This document shows positions 9,872 to 20,793 of a DNA stretch of 64,000 nt, piece by piece. The number at the start of each line of letters is the position of its first letter. Position 1 is the first letter of the stretch. A program made the position numbers and the translations under genes. Source of the stretch: Heliocidaris erythrogramma (Eukaryota > Echinodermata > Echinoidea > Camarodonta > Echinometridae); the NCBI GenBank assembly GCA_025617745.1, contig CM046862.1, positions 55,215,946-55,279,945 on the forward strand, in the 5' to 3' direction. The notes under the pieces are model-generated. The model saw only the letters and a list, made by a program, of their open reading frames with translations, ran no database searches and was not told where the DNA came from.

Positions 9872-10243
9872 CAGTGGCGGATCCAGGGGGGGGGGGGGGG
9901 GGCACAGCCGGCCCGTGCCCCCCCCCCCCCCTTTTGGAAGAGAAGTATGAATTTTTACCATAGACGATCCGCCATTTTCTCGATTGTGCCCCCCCCCCTT
10001 TTTGAGTGAAGACTTTTTTTTTTTTTTTTTTTGCTTGTCAGGGAATTATGGAGGGAAACTGCACCCCATAACCCCTTACTGAGCGATTTCTGAAGGTTTG
10101 GCGAATTTGTTTTTGTCCCTTCCCCCACCCCCCACTGAGCGACTTTTCGAGAATCTGGCGAGACCAAAAAAAATACGGGTCTACCTTTTCACAAACTTTC
10201 ATTTTTGTGCCCCCTCTTTTACTCAATCCTGGATCCGCCCCTG
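9872..10243. mobile_element. hAT-type non-autonomous element with 8-bp target duplication, 372 bp
   Basis: The left end (cagtggcggatccagg) and right end (cctggatccgcccctg) are inverted repeats with one mismatch. The octamer CAAACGTG lies directly on both sides (9864-9871 and 10244-10251), the target-duplication length of the hAT superfamily. Inside are long G and C runs (9887-9902, 9919-9931, 9989-9998), a T run (10013-10032) and two related segments containing CTGAGCGA (10078 and 10134). It encodes no transposase. Confidence 0.9.
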
Positions 10244-10442
10244 CAAACGTGTAACGTATTTTTTTTTAAATTCGCAATATAATTGATAGCAAGAGAGTGT
10301 GGATGTGTGTACCGTTCAGTTGAACCATGTTACATTCAGATATGTGAACAGATAATGATAGGACTTAATGGCGCAGGTCACTCGGTTAATTTACAAGCTT
10401 TCGGCTCCTGGCCTTCTTCAAGTTTATTTGCTAACTCAAAGA

Positions 10443-10578
10443 GAATGAAACAAATAATAATAATAAACAACTTAAACAAAACTAAAGAAAAACTTAACTA
10501 ACTTGCCAACTTTATGATAATTTTGTTTTTTTGTCTTTAATTTTGTTAAGTTGCTTATTATTATTATTTATTTCATTC
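10443..10578. repeat. Imperfect inverted repeat, about 40-bp arms
   Basis: GAATGAAACAAATAATAATA (10443) pairs with TATTATTATTTATTTCATTC (ending 10578), and AACTTAAACAAAACTAAAGA pairs with TCTTTAATTTTGTTAAGTT. The loop is about 45 bp. It may be an old MITE. Confidence 0.6.
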
Positions 10579-12015
10579 TGTTTGGGAAATATCAAGTAAT
10601 ATCAATTTCCTTTGAAGCCTGTTCTTATATGAAAATTTATACTGTTTTAGGATACATGTATTATCATATTTGTAGTATGTGTTATATACGATGATTGTAA
10701 GTTGTACCATGATTGTAATTTGTTTCAAGAGAGAAAAGAATAAAAACTGATTATAATTTTAAAAAATGTCTTGATATCATCATATGGACTCGATAAAAGA
10801 TTTTAAAAACACTCACTAGTATAATCGATTCATTTCAACTTGGGAGAAATTAAAACTTCGTGTCTGATTTTCTTATAGAAATACTATATATGACAAGTAA
10901 TTGTCATATTTACAACTTAATTTAACTTGAAACCAAATGTAAATATATCTAAACATAATTATTAGCTGATAAGGAGTCGTGTGTATCTTTCATAAGTTAC
11001 TAACTGTTTTAAAAAGTTATTTTTAAATTATATGGTGTTTAAAATATCCGCGGGGGTAATTTCCGCGGCCCACAAGCCTAGACCTATTTGTTAGTTCATT
11101 TTGGCGGGAGCCCACATTAATTGATTGGGTTCCTTATTAGAAAAGAGTACGATAAAGACATCATTATCCCAAGATACGTAATTTACGAGGAACGAAACTT
11201 CGGAGAAACGAAAATTTGGAATTAAAAGCTTTCGGGGAAAACGACATGTAACCTATAAGCGCATGTCTGTACGCCTTCCGGACATGAGTACATGCGCGTA
11301 CTAGCTTTAATCCATGCATGGGTTTAAAAACGTCTTTCGTGAATGCGAGCCACGTTCAAAGTAGTTCAGATTGTAAACGAATTTATTTTGAGAGCAATCT
11401 CCCCAATACGCGACCAGGCGCATGCCTGACCCCTAATTTGTACGGGGTAGGAATATTGTGGTTTTCTCGCAGCGTTCCTCGCCCGTACGAATTTTGTTAT
11501 TACGCCACACCCAAAGCTAGCAGCAGTTAGTGGGAGATCGCGTTATGGGGATAAGGCGCCAGACGGCCCCTGATACTGCTTTGTTAATGCTTTGGAGACA
11601 ATACGTATTTACCACATTTTGTGGTTTGGCTCAGGCAGTTTGGAACGAAGACATTGAATTTGGGTTATGTCATTATAATGATCGATTTTATTACAAAAAA
11701 CAAGTATTTCCCATGTCTTTACCCAAAAGTACAATGCAATAATTTATACAACAAAATTGAATGTATGAAATTATGTAGATATAATATCATATTACTCAAA
11801 GATAGAAAATCCTTTTTTTTCTTCAACTGATTTATCGAGCGTTTAAAAGAATTTCTTTAAGTTTTGATTCTACAAACTTTTTCACATGGTGTCGAATATT
11901 CCATATACATGTATACATAACAATATTTTGACTGAACCCAGATTGTTTCATCTGGGGTATTTTCATGTCATTCCTACATATATTGTGTGTTTAATTATTA
12001 AAATGAGTTATCATC
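10579..12015. other. Non-coding spacer
   Basis: The stretch 11040-11560 is less AT-rich (CCGCGGGGG, CGCGGCCC near 11047) but holds no convincing exon. Short frames of 60-70 codons have no motif. Confidence 0.35.
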
Positions 12016-12196
12016 AAGCATGCACTGTGAATATCTGGGGAGCGTTTTATCAAGCGTTTTGTCGGTGATTTTTACCGTCAACTGTTATAAGCTACTGAAA
12101 TTCTTGCATCTGATTGTCGGAGAGCAAATTTGTCGGTGAATATCACGAACAAAACACTTGATGAAACACTCCCCAGATATTCACAGTGCGTGCTTT
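12016..12196. mobile_element. Foldback MITE with long inverted ends
   Basis: Inverted arms pair GCATGCACTGTGAATATCTG (12018) with its inverse at the right edge and continue through GGGGAGCGTTTTATCAAG and its partner CTTGATGAAACACTCCCC. The centre contains CTGTTATAAGCTACTGAAAT, shared with 1984-2068. No open frame. Confidence 0.8.
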
Positions 12197-12212
12197 ATGG
12201 CAAAGATGTTAA

Positions 12213-12506
12213 AGGGATACGCCACCGGGCGGCCGTGGGGAAAGTCAGGATTGCGTAAGCCCCATTCACTCGTACACAAAGTTTGTGCGTCGAACGCGTC
12301 CGTTGGACTAAGTGGGATGACATTTCGACTGCTCGAAGCCGACCGAATCTCGCACGAGAGCTCGAGCTCAGGCGAAGGGTGCATGTTTGTGCGGCGACCA
12401 GTTTATCCGAGGTTTGCGCCTCGCGGGGCAACGGCATGATCGGGTAACGATCACGGTGCCCTCTCTCGGCATTAAAACGTCCACAATCTGCCGGCTGAGT
12501 ATCCCT
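12213..12506. mobile_element. TTAA-flanked (piggyBac-like) MITE, copy 2, 294 bp
   Basis: It is bounded on both sides by intact TTAA (12209-12212 and 12507-12510). The ends are AGGGATACGCC and GAGTATCCCT, so the terminal inverted repeat is AGGGATAC. GC-rich, with the same interior as 7960-8251. TTAA target duplication is the hallmark of piggyBac. No transposase is encoded. Confidence 0.87.
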
Positions 12507-12510
12507 TTAA

Positions 12511-13258
12511 AGAGGAAGTCAACCCTGATTACAAGTCGACAAGTGTTTGTCTTTTTGCATTGAAAATGTACACATGTATTACAGAAATCTTCGAGTTTGA
12601 GTATAAATTAACCGACATGTTTTAAAAGATACCATGATTTATTGAGACAATTTGTTGCATTTTCAAAATTTGAGTGGTTTATGTCATGCGATCCAAAAAT
12701 TAACCATTTTAGCACCCATTTTATTCATAAGCCGTAGTATTTCAATACGGACCGAAGTGAAGTTAACGAAGGGCCGGAGAATTTCGATGCATAATATTGC
12801 CCTCTACGTCGAAAATGGCTTATTTGAGGTAGCGAGAATTTGACTTGTGACTAAAAAAGCGATATAATGTAAATATTGTAACTGTAAATGAAAAGATAAG
12901 TGGAGGAGTCTATTTTATAAACATTGCTCGTGCGATAGCCTATATACCCTTCTTTGGAATAAAGTTTAAAGAATAGTTACAGTCCTTAGATTAAATGAAA
13001 AAAAGAAAAAGAAACGAGCTAATTTTGAGCAATATCAGAAAGGATGGATAGTTCAAAACACATTTCTTGAACCTGCATTTCAGTAAAATGCAGTATAAAT
13101 CCGTGGGATTATGCCTTTTTTTATAGAGACATCTTGCATCATTATTGATTTGAAGAATGATTATTGTTTCGCTAGTTTCAACTTGAAATTATTTTGAATG
13201 TGACTTACATGTCATTTGACATTATACATACATTATACATACATGTCATTTGACATTC
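12511..13258. other. Non-coding spacer
   Basis: AT-rich; includes a small duplication (cattatacata and acatgtcatttgacatt repeated at 13207-13256). No gene recognised. Confidence 0.35.
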
Positions 13259-13270
13259 AAGTTCAGTTAA

Positions 13271-13621
13271 TAAACGAAGAAGCTTGACTGGGGAGGAATT
13301 TTTAATTTGTAAACAAATCTTTCGGCATATTACTCCCAGTGTTAAAGATCGTATGCTCGATCTGTAATGAAAAACACAAGTCAGAAAAAATTGGAACCAG
13401 CGGGATTCGAACCTGTCATCTACTGCTTGCCGGGCAGCGACTTAACCACCAGGCTATTCTGGTTCACGGCCAAGTCACGACGAACTAGAATCAAATACCC
13501 AAGATCCTCTTCTTTCTGACTCATTAATATTCAAACGGTCCGCCGTGGACAATGGTTAGTAAACGAAGAAGCTTGACTGGGGAGGAATTTTTAATTTGTA
13601 AACAAATCTTTCGGCATATTA
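13271..13621. mobile_element. 351-bp element with perfect 62-bp terminal direct repeats and 12-bp target duplication
   Basis: The segments 13271-13332 and 13560-13621 are identical over 62 bp (starting taaacgaagaagcttgactg and ending tcggcatatta). The 12-mer AAGTTCAGTTAA flanks the whole unit (13259-13270 and 13623-13634). Related blocks elsewhere (21033, 36783, 55427, 62656) show the undisturbed target, AAGTTCAATTAAGTTCAG. The core carries a minus-strand tRNA-like sequence. The LTR-like layout recalls miniature LTR elements, but 12-bp duplications suit LINE-type integration better, so the class is open. Confidence 0.8.
13394..13465 (-). tRNA. tRNA-like sequence (pseudo-tRNA or SINE head), 72 nt
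   Basis: On the minus strand, acceptor arms GAACCAG and CTGGTTC pair fully. An A-box-like TAGCCTGGTGG and a perfect B box GGTTCGAATCC are present. The anticodon stem GCTGC/GCAGT encloses CCGGCAA, but position 33 is C, not U, and the T stem has a mismatch. It is therefore probably not a functional tRNA, but it could still bind TFIIIC. Confidence 0.65.
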
Positions 13622-13622
13622 T

Positions 13623-13980
13623 AAGTTCAGTTAAGTTCAGATTTTTCATTGACATGAGAGAAGACATTCGTAAAAAAATCAATAATCAAATTAAAGGAAA
13701 TTCAGTTGCCTGTCAAGCAGGTAGGTGAACGTTCATTATTTGTTCCAAGGTGCCAAAGTGAAATTAACGGGAATGAAAAAAAAACACCCTCGAAATTCAC
13801 AGTCATAGTGCACAGAAAGTCAAAACAAAACATGATAAAAGTTTTCATGATTCATTGCTCATGAAAAGAAAATCAATCTTCAAATATAAAAATGGGCCAA
13901 TGCGTAGAAAGAAGATTAAGGACAACGCATTTGGGGGGGGGGGGGGGCACACCATTGAACCCAACAATAATGTACCTTGG
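13623..13980. repeat. Mosaic block u1, first copy
   Basis: The segment from AAGTTCAGATTTTTCAT to the AAATGGGCCAA region is shared with 21033-21347, 36783-37115, 55427-55741 and 62656-62965. A 15-base G run lies at 13933-13947. Non-coding. Confidence 0.75.
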
Positions 13981-14363
13981 AAATGCAGTTTCCTTAATCC
14001 CATATACTACGTCACTGAGTAACCATATACTGCCATTACATTTTACTCAGCCTTCAATTTCATTCAAAAATAATACATTTTGGACATTTAATCGCCCTTG
14101 TGGCTACTCCATATCACATTTAAATATAAGCTAAAGAGAAGCCTCTTCGCTCTCTCTCCCCTCTCTCTCTCTCTTTTGGTGTGGAAATGAGAGAGAGAGA
14201 TGGGGGGGGGGGGGGGGGAGCGAAAGCTCGATCATACAGTTTCAACCAAGTCTCTCACCCAAGGATATAGCCATCGTATAAGTTTGATCTTTGGTTTCCA
14301 TTGTCATGTGGAAGGGCATTTACATTTTTGTTTAAATTTTGTACTATATATATATATATATAT
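13981..14363. repeat. Mosaic block u3, first copy, with CT, poly-G and TA tracts
   Basis: It begins at CTTAATCCCATATACTACGT and is shared with 30169, 38269 and 56726 onward. It contains CT repeats (14145-14175), a G run near 14202-14218 and TA repeats at 14345-14362. At 13987-13989 it holds the empty target (AGT) of the 1.08-kb TIR element seen at 37185. Confidence 0.75.
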
Positions 14364-14668
14364 TCAGCTGGATCAAAGCGAATGCTTTGAATACATGTAT
14401 ACATTAGAATAAATTATTATTAACATTATTGTAAGGAAATAACATATACAACAGCTTTGGCAATTCTCGTGGAAATAAATACAAAGTGAAAGAAATGCGA
14501 GAATAACGTTGCGTAGCTCAATCAAAGTTCCCCAGAGCTGTCCTACCTATTTGAAATTTCCACGAGAATTGCCAAAGCTGTTGTATATGTTATTTCCTTA
14601 CAATAATGTTAATAATAATTTATTCTAATGTATACATGTATTCAAAGCATTCGCTTGGATCCAGCTGA
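14364..14668. repeat. Inverted repeat with 113-bp arms
   Basis: 14364-14476 (from tcagctggatcaaagcgaat) and 14556-14668 are inverted copies with very few differences, separated by 79 bp. It interrupts a TA microsatellite. Confidence 0.9.
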
Positions 14669-15016
14669 GGCACTAGCGGCTTGTCTTGTTCAAAAACTCA
14701 TCTGCCCCCGACAAGGGGAATTAATTAATAAGGTTGAGGATTTGTCAATCTGTCGGTCAATTGAATCTGTTGTCGCCGAAACCACTAACCCGTCTCCGTG
14801 GTCTAGTGGTTAAGGCATTGGCGTTCTAAGCCAACGACCCGGGTTCGATTCCCGGCGGAGACATTTTTTCAGCCTTTGCAAAAATTTCAAAAAGGGAGGA
14901 CAGCTCTGGGGAACTTTGATTGAGCTACGCAACGTTATTCTCGCATTTCTTTCACTTTGTATTTATTTCCACGAGAATTGCCAAAGCTGTTGTATATGTT
15001 ATTTCCTTACAATAAT
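14427..15016. repeat. Second inverted repeat, 119-bp arms, enclosing the tRNA gene
   Basis: 14427-14545 (attattgtaaggaaataaca through gagctgtcct) is repeated in inverted form at 14898-15016. Its left arm overlaps the first inverted repeat, so three copies of the CACGAGAATTGCCAAAGCTG segment exist here. The tRNA at 14792 lies between the arms. Confidence 0.9.
14792..14862 (+). tRNA. tRNA with anticodon UCU (Arg by anticodon), 71 nt
   Basis: All four arms form. Acceptor GTCTCCG/CGGAGAC is perfect (7 bp), the D arm is GTC..GGC, anticodon stem TTGGC/GCCAA holds loop GTTCTAA (U33 present, anticodon TCT), and T stem CCGGG/CCCGG holds loop TTCGATT. Both Pol III boxes are good (TGGTCTAGTGG and GGTTCGATTCC), and a T6 terminator follows at 14864-14869. 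There is no intron and no encoded CCA, as expected in a eukaryote. The D arm and T arm look more like metazoan tRNA-Glu/Asp than tRNA-Arg, so the amino acid identity is less certain than the gene call. Confidence 0.85.
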
Positions 15017-15215
15017 ATATATATATATATATATATATTGTACTATATATGGAAGAAAAACACTCATGCTTAAAATTTATATTTATCTTGCCGTAACAGA
15101 GTGAAAGATGGTAGTTTTACATTTAATTTGCTATATAATTCAATGAATTATTTCACACTCTTGTATGAAAAATCTGAACTTAGATAAGTGTTTACTTTCT
15201 TCATTTTTTGCGGCA

Positions 15216-15254
<39 letters not shown>

Positions 15255-15291
15255 GTATATATATATGTATATATATATGTATATATATATG

Positions 15292-15325
<34 letters not shown>

Positions 15326-15480
15326 TACACATACTATGACAATTATTGTCTTTAAAATTACTATCATGAATTATTATTATCATTATTATTATTATTGCTG
15401 TCATTTTTGTTCGCATTATTACCATCATCATCATTTTTTGAATTTCCATCACGGATAATTTTGTAAAAATAAGAAATGGA
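15017..15480. repeat. Mosaic block u3 tail with compound GT/AT/AC microsatellite
   Basis: TA repeats occur at 15017-15040. (GT)n at about 15217-15240, (TA)n interrupted by G to 15306 and (AC)n to 15327 form a self-complementary compound repeat. ATT repeats follow at 15374-15398. Equivalent tracts lie near 30596-30668, 38861-38942 and 57160-57242. Confidence 0.9.
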
Positions 15481-15483
15481 TGA

Positions 15484-16740
15484 GTAAGTTGTTAAGAATG
15501 ACAACTTATCATTTGACTTTTTTACCCTAAAAAGAACTATTTCATCCAGTAATGACTCGAAGCAAGCTATTATTTCTTTTTTGTTTTATTTTCATAAGTT
15601 TCTATTATTTCCTCTCATAAAGAAAATTGTTTATAATTTGAAACATTTCATTAAACAATATTACAAATCAATTTAAAAACAATACAAATAAACTTTCATG
15701 TAAAATTTTGTCAATCGAAATGCACATTTCAAGAAAAGTAAGAATGACATATTTAAGTTAACATTACATTACAAAATAATAATGAAGATAACAATTGTTA
15801 TGTTCGTTTTTTTTTTTCATATAAAGAATCGCAAATAAAGTTTTACTGCTTTTAGTTTTCTTGTTAATAATATATTTGATGGAGTGATATTGATCGATTA
15901 TATCATTGCGTAATCGATAATAATTCTTGTACTATCTCATTTAAAACAGGAAATAAGATTTTAAAAAGTGTTCCTAGCAAAAATGAAGATACAAAATTAA
16001 CAAATATTTAAAAAGTTATAAAAAGGGTATTAAAAAGAAAAGTAATGTTAAATACAGGAAATATATTTTTAAAAAGATTCAATTTAAAAAAAATCTACAC
16101 ATTCAACCGCTTTTAATTATACAAATCTAATAGGTATATTTAATGTTGATCTAATAGTTCTCTAATTTACCAACACCGAAACTAACAATTTCGAAATATT
16201 TTGGCCGAACGCAAGTGACAGCGTTCGAACATAAGGAAGAACCAAATAAAAGCTTTTATTACATCAAGAATTGTCAACCCTGTTGTATAGTTGATTTCAC
16301 CCCTTACCCCCTCCCCCTTCCGCAACCCCAGACCAATTTATGGTCGTTTCAATATTTCACCTTTTTCAAATGCATGCGTGTGCGCGCTGATACGTACATC
16401 CCCACGAATAAACTGTTTCCCACAAATTCGCCCTCCCTGAATGAGCACTCATTTTAAATTCAACCTGGCTCATAATAAATTTTTAAGGGTAACCTTTCGC
16501 TACATTTCCATTTTTGGGTCATAGAATAACATTATTTTTCACTAATTGTTGTCACTTGTTCATAGACAAATAGAGTACGTCATGAATCTCTAATTCCTCC
16601 TGTTTTATTTGATGTGTAAATCATGACAATCGACAAAATGTTAAATAGTCTATTCACTCATTTGGAAATTAGACGTTTCTGGGGGTTCCTGATCATTAGG
16701 TATTCAGAGAATAACCCAGTCAAGCATAACTGGAAATAAA
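15484..16740. repeat. Mosaic block u4, first copy
   Basis: Runs from GTTGTTAAGAATGACAACTT past CCGAACGCAAGTGACAGCG to GGTATTCAGAGAATAACCC. Other copies lie at 30936-32165, 39112-40330, 42022-43270, 50590-51100 (left-truncated) and 57511-58730. AT-rich, no conserved open frame. Confidence 0.8.
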
Positions 16741-17261
16741 ATTAACATTTTTTCGGGGGTGGGGGACGTGCGGTTTTATTGATATTTAGTGTTCTCAAGT
16801 ACACGTAAATTGCCTGTTCATTATGTGCATGCACGCTACAGAGATATACAGTATGTCCTAAGCTAGAAAAACTTGTAAATGTTCATGCACTTAGCTAAAA
16901 ATACAGTGTTTAAACATAGACTGTTCATTCAGAAATTATTTGATATTAGGGAACAGATGTAAATAAGCTGGCCTCTGTCAAAATTGCTAATAAAACCTTA
17001 TCTACTTTGATAGTCGATAATATGTGATTAGAAAAGATATATTAAAATTTTACAAATATTTCTAAAGGTTTATAAGGGGTTTATAAATACCCCACCCCCT
17101 CAAACCCACCCGGATTTTATATATTTGAATATTTCATTTAGTTAAATCCAATTTGTTTCGTGATCTTTGAAATTAAATGTTTGGTGAAGATGTTATAAAT
17201 ATCTTTTATATATTTTTTTTTCTCTGAGAAAACCTTCGTGGTTTAATTTCTCAAACGTTTT

Positions 17262-17560
17262 AATGAATGTTTTTAACAAAAAATACGACATAATACACAT
17301 TCATATGGTACTTACATAGTTGGAGGACACACCTCTAAAAGCAAAAGCTTGAGGCGAGGGTGCCCTTAGTAACATAATACATAATATTACATAATAAATA
17401 TATAAAAAGACTAACTACAAGAGAGAAATAAAAAGATAACATTCCTTAACCGCTGAGCTTAATTGGAGGGGAAAAAGAAAAAAAGAAAGAGAGAGAAAAA
17501 AAGGAGGGAGAAAGAGGGGAAATGGGGGAAGGTCGGAGGTTCATACGGTACATACATAGT
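17262..17560 (-). mobile_element. LINE family B, 3' UTR fragment only
   Basis: It contains the family B tail signature (GAGGACACACCTCTAAAAGC, GTGCCCTTAGTAACATAATA) and the purine-rich stretch. A second partial copy of the tail (catagttggacgacacacct) follows at about 17553. The same arrangement exists in D2 at 51650-51950. Confidence 0.75.
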
Positions 17561-19227
17561 TGGACGACACACCTCTTTCGACAAGTCGAAAACCGACGTT
17601 GTCACTGCGCAGATGCATTGCACAGTTTGACCCGAGGAGAAGGGGTCTATACGGCGCGCGCGCTTTTTTGTTTTGGCTATCGCTAGTATAGTGTTGCGTA
17701 CGTAGCTAGTGTACTCTGTGGAAACACGTAGTACGTGACCAAAGCCGTTTCAAAACAGCTTTGCCTTTATCTCACTTTTTGTAACCTGTTTCTGAAAGCA
17801 CAAATTTGCGACTTTCAAAAAGGCTTTCCGAACCCCATAATCAAAACAGCTTTGCGTTTATCATCTGTAAAAAAAATCACTGAAAGCCCTTTGGAAAACC
17901 TGTTTCAGCCGAAAGAAAGAGATGATAAACGCACCCATAGACTGTTCATTCAGATATTGTCTGATAGAAGGGACCAGAGGTAAATAATCTGGTCTCCGTC
18001 AAAATTTCTTGTATTATTACATAGTTTGAGTAATTGATAGTAGGCACTACGATTAGAAAACATATATACAAAATTTACAAATATTTTAAAGAGTTTATAA
18101 GGGGTTTATAAATACCCCACCCCTCAACCCTCCGGATTTTATATATTTGAATATTTCATTTAGTTAAATAAAATTTGTTTCGTGTTCCTTGAAATTAAAT
18201 GTTTGGTGAGGATGTTATAAATAACTTTTATATTTTTTTTTCTCTGAGAAAACCAACGTGGTTTAATTTCTCAAAAGTTTTAATGAATCCAATTAAAGAA
18301 TCGATTAGACTAATTTTGATATCATTATGGAGTCAATACAAGATTACTGAAATACAGAAAGAAAAATCTCAATCGATCATGGATGGAAACACAAGACTAT
18401 TAATTGCTTTTTATGTTCGGTGTTTATACACCAAAAATGAAATGAAATGGAAAGAAGAAAGAAGAAAGAGGAGGAAAGTGTGATCGGGATCAGGAAGGTT
18501 CCTTTTTTGTGATGCTAAGGAAGTGTGCATAAGATTTTCCACTGCTTTTCAATTTGAAAGTCATTGCGTACATTATTATTTTAACAGAGCCTTGCGTCTT
18601 GAAGTTGTATTTAATGACAGTCAGTATACGAAGTTGAAAGCTAGTGTATAACATCCCAGAAAAACATTATAGAAACATCGCTTGATTAGGTGAAATATTA
18701 GGTTTAGAATATAGCTGCAGAATCATATGACCAAATATAAAGAGAAATGGTAGTGTGGAGTCGAAAAATGTTGCAAATACCCTACAGTTCCATATTATGT
18801 TCTCTCTTTATCAGTCCTTGACCAATGAAAGCTTGTGTAGTCAGGGGAGAGTTTCAAAAAGATGACAAAGTTTCTTTCTTGGATTTTGTTTATTTGTTTC
18901 ACAATTTGGGGTTTCAACAGGTGGACGGTTGGTTCTTGGCTAGCTGGTTTTATGTAGGTATTATTAGGTATATTTTGATATACCTCATGCTGGGTGCTAG
19001 TGAGGAATATAAGAACGTTTTATTTTACTGTTAATGTACTTGCTCAACGTGAAAGGAATTTGGGAAAGAGATAAAAGGGAACGAATCTTTTCGTGGTGTA
19101 AAGAAAAAAAAGCGGTTTTTTGTGATTTTAAAGGAAAGATTAATTTTAATACTAGGTATATATAGGACAGATGGAGAAAGGAAAGTTCCAGTTATTTCAG
19201 CCATGGGTCTAATCACAGTAAAGGAGT
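17561..19227. other. Non-coding part of D1, unknown origin
   Basis: Shared with 51951-53620 and partly (18360-19227) with 47385-48267. Frames of 60-95 codons occur, but they drift between copies (for example an AAT>AAA change and stop differences at 47885-47950) and carry no domain, so they are not called as genes. Confidence 0.5.
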
Positions 19228-19362
19228 ATTCGCCTACAATCTGATTCTTATCGGACCCAGGTTCGAATGTCAGTCACGTTTTTCGGATGGTGACGTTAAA
19301 GGTCGGTTCCAGCCGTATAAATAATCGTATTTGATTGATTCACGTCTATCAAAACTGAATTT
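19228..19362 (+). mobile_element. SINE body fragment related to 4208-4420, head missing
   Basis: GACCCAGGTTCGAATGTCAG, CGGATGGTGACGTTAAAGGT and the ACGTCTATCAAAAC end match the SINE body. The 7SL-like head is absent. Same locus in D2 at 53621-53755; a paralogue lies at 48268-48402. Confidence 0.7.
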
Positions 19363-19520
19363 TAAAAGAACTTTTAAAAAAGAATATGTCATCTTTTTTT
19401 TAACTTCAGTTTTTGTCAGGATCATTTTTTCCTTCTTATAAAATTAAAGAATAATTAGTATCAACTACTTTTTTTTCTTTTTTTTTTGGTAATATGTTCT
19501 AAATGTGTACGTAGGCCTAC

Positions 19521-20793
19521 ATTTATTCAATTCAATTAATTTTCAAAACATTTATTTCCAACTTTTGAATATAAGTGTACAAAGTAATAATGTTTTTAAC
19601 AAAAAATGCGACATACTACACATTCATATTGTACATACATAGTTGGAGGACACACCTCTAAAAGCAAAAGCGTGAGGCGAGGGTGCCCTTAGTAACATAA
19701 TACATAATATTACATAATAAATATATAAAAAGACAATAACTACATGCAAAAAAGAGGGGGGGGGAAGATTACATTCCTTAACTGCTGACTTTGAATGGAG
19801 GGAAAAAAGAAAAAAAGGAAAGAGAGAGAAAAAAAAAAGAGGGAAAAGGGGGAAGGATGGAGGTGCAATATAAAATGAGTACGGATAAGAGATGTATTCA
19901 CAAAGAAGCAGAGAGGTAGAGAATAGACCCAATGGAGGGTAAGGAAGAATCTTAAACCATATTATTTGTAAGATGAAGTGAAATGTTTTTTTATCCTTCT
20001 TGAGAAGCTGGCAAGAGATGCGGAGTATTTTATTGTGTTAGGGATAGCGTTCCACAGCTTAGGTCCCGAGTACCGGATGTTATGTTGGAATAATAAGGTT
20101 CTGTGCTTGGGTAGATGGATGTGATTTGCGTGTCTGGTTTCGTATTTATGAATAGTAGAATTTAATTGAAAGAGGTTACAAAATTCGTTAGGAAATAAAG
20201 TGTTTCTACATCTGTACATAAAAATGCTTGGTTAATATTTATTTATATCGGTAAACTTTAATATGTTAAATCGTTTGAAAAAATGGTCGACGTGATACCG
20301 GGGGCAGTACCTGTAGTTAAACGAATTATTTTCTTTTGTAGGTTGATTAATTTGTGTAATTTGGATATTGTAGAGTTCCCCCAGGCTAGGTTGAAATATG
20401 ATAGATATGGTAGGATAAGAGAATTGTAAAGCATACGGAGGATGTTGTTTGGTAAAATGTGCCGCAGTCTGCCAATGTTTTTAGAGATTTTGCTTTCTGT
20501 TTCAAGGATATGTTTCTTCCAAGACATAGAACTATCAATGTGTACACCTAGAAAATTTGTGTTTTCAACTCCAGGTAGTAATACGTTGTCGAGATATATG
20601 GAAATGCTGTCTAAATCAGTGTTTTTATTGTTGTGAAAGATCATATAGTTACATTTTTTTAAATTGACAGACAATTTGTTGGCCTTAAACCACTCGCATA
20701 CAAAGGTTAGCTGTTGATTAACATTACTGCATAGTGAGGTAAGATTAGATCCGCTAAATAAAATATTCATGTCGTCGGCATAAAGAACAAACG
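19521..20793 (-). pseudogene. LINE family B, 5'-truncated copy (D1, first)
   Basis: On the minus strand it starts TFVLYADD (20794-20771), the catalytic core of a reverse transcriptase. It continues into the thumb and C-terminal region (WFKANKLSVNL, FLGVHIDSSMSWKKH, LILPYLSYFNLAWGN). A frameshift near 20258 splits it from the C-terminal part (IHKYETRHANHIHLPKHR, SGPKLWNAIP), which ends at 19962. The 3' UTR is pyrimidine-rich and closes with AATAAATG plus TTGAATTGAAT. Everything upstream of YADD is missing, so it is dead. It is related to the LINE at 21741-24794 but a different family. Confidence 0.85.

Noticed and set aside
11318..11742. Overlapping 70-codon frames in a less AT-rich stretch
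   Set aside because: No domain, no splice or start context, and no repeat of the frame elsewhere to test it.
13271..13332. LTR of a retrovirus-like element
   Set aside because: No TG..CA ends, no primer-binding site after the left repeat, no gag or pol, and a 12-bp rather than 4-6-bp target duplication.
15140..15458. Frames encoding CVCV/YIYI/THTH peptides
   Set aside because: Direct translation of the GT/AT/AC microsatellite.
18199..19034. Plus-strand frames of 69-95 codons shared by D1 and D2
   Set aside because: The third copy (47385-48060) carries frame and start changes, no domain is visible, and identity between D1 and D2 only reflects recent duplication.
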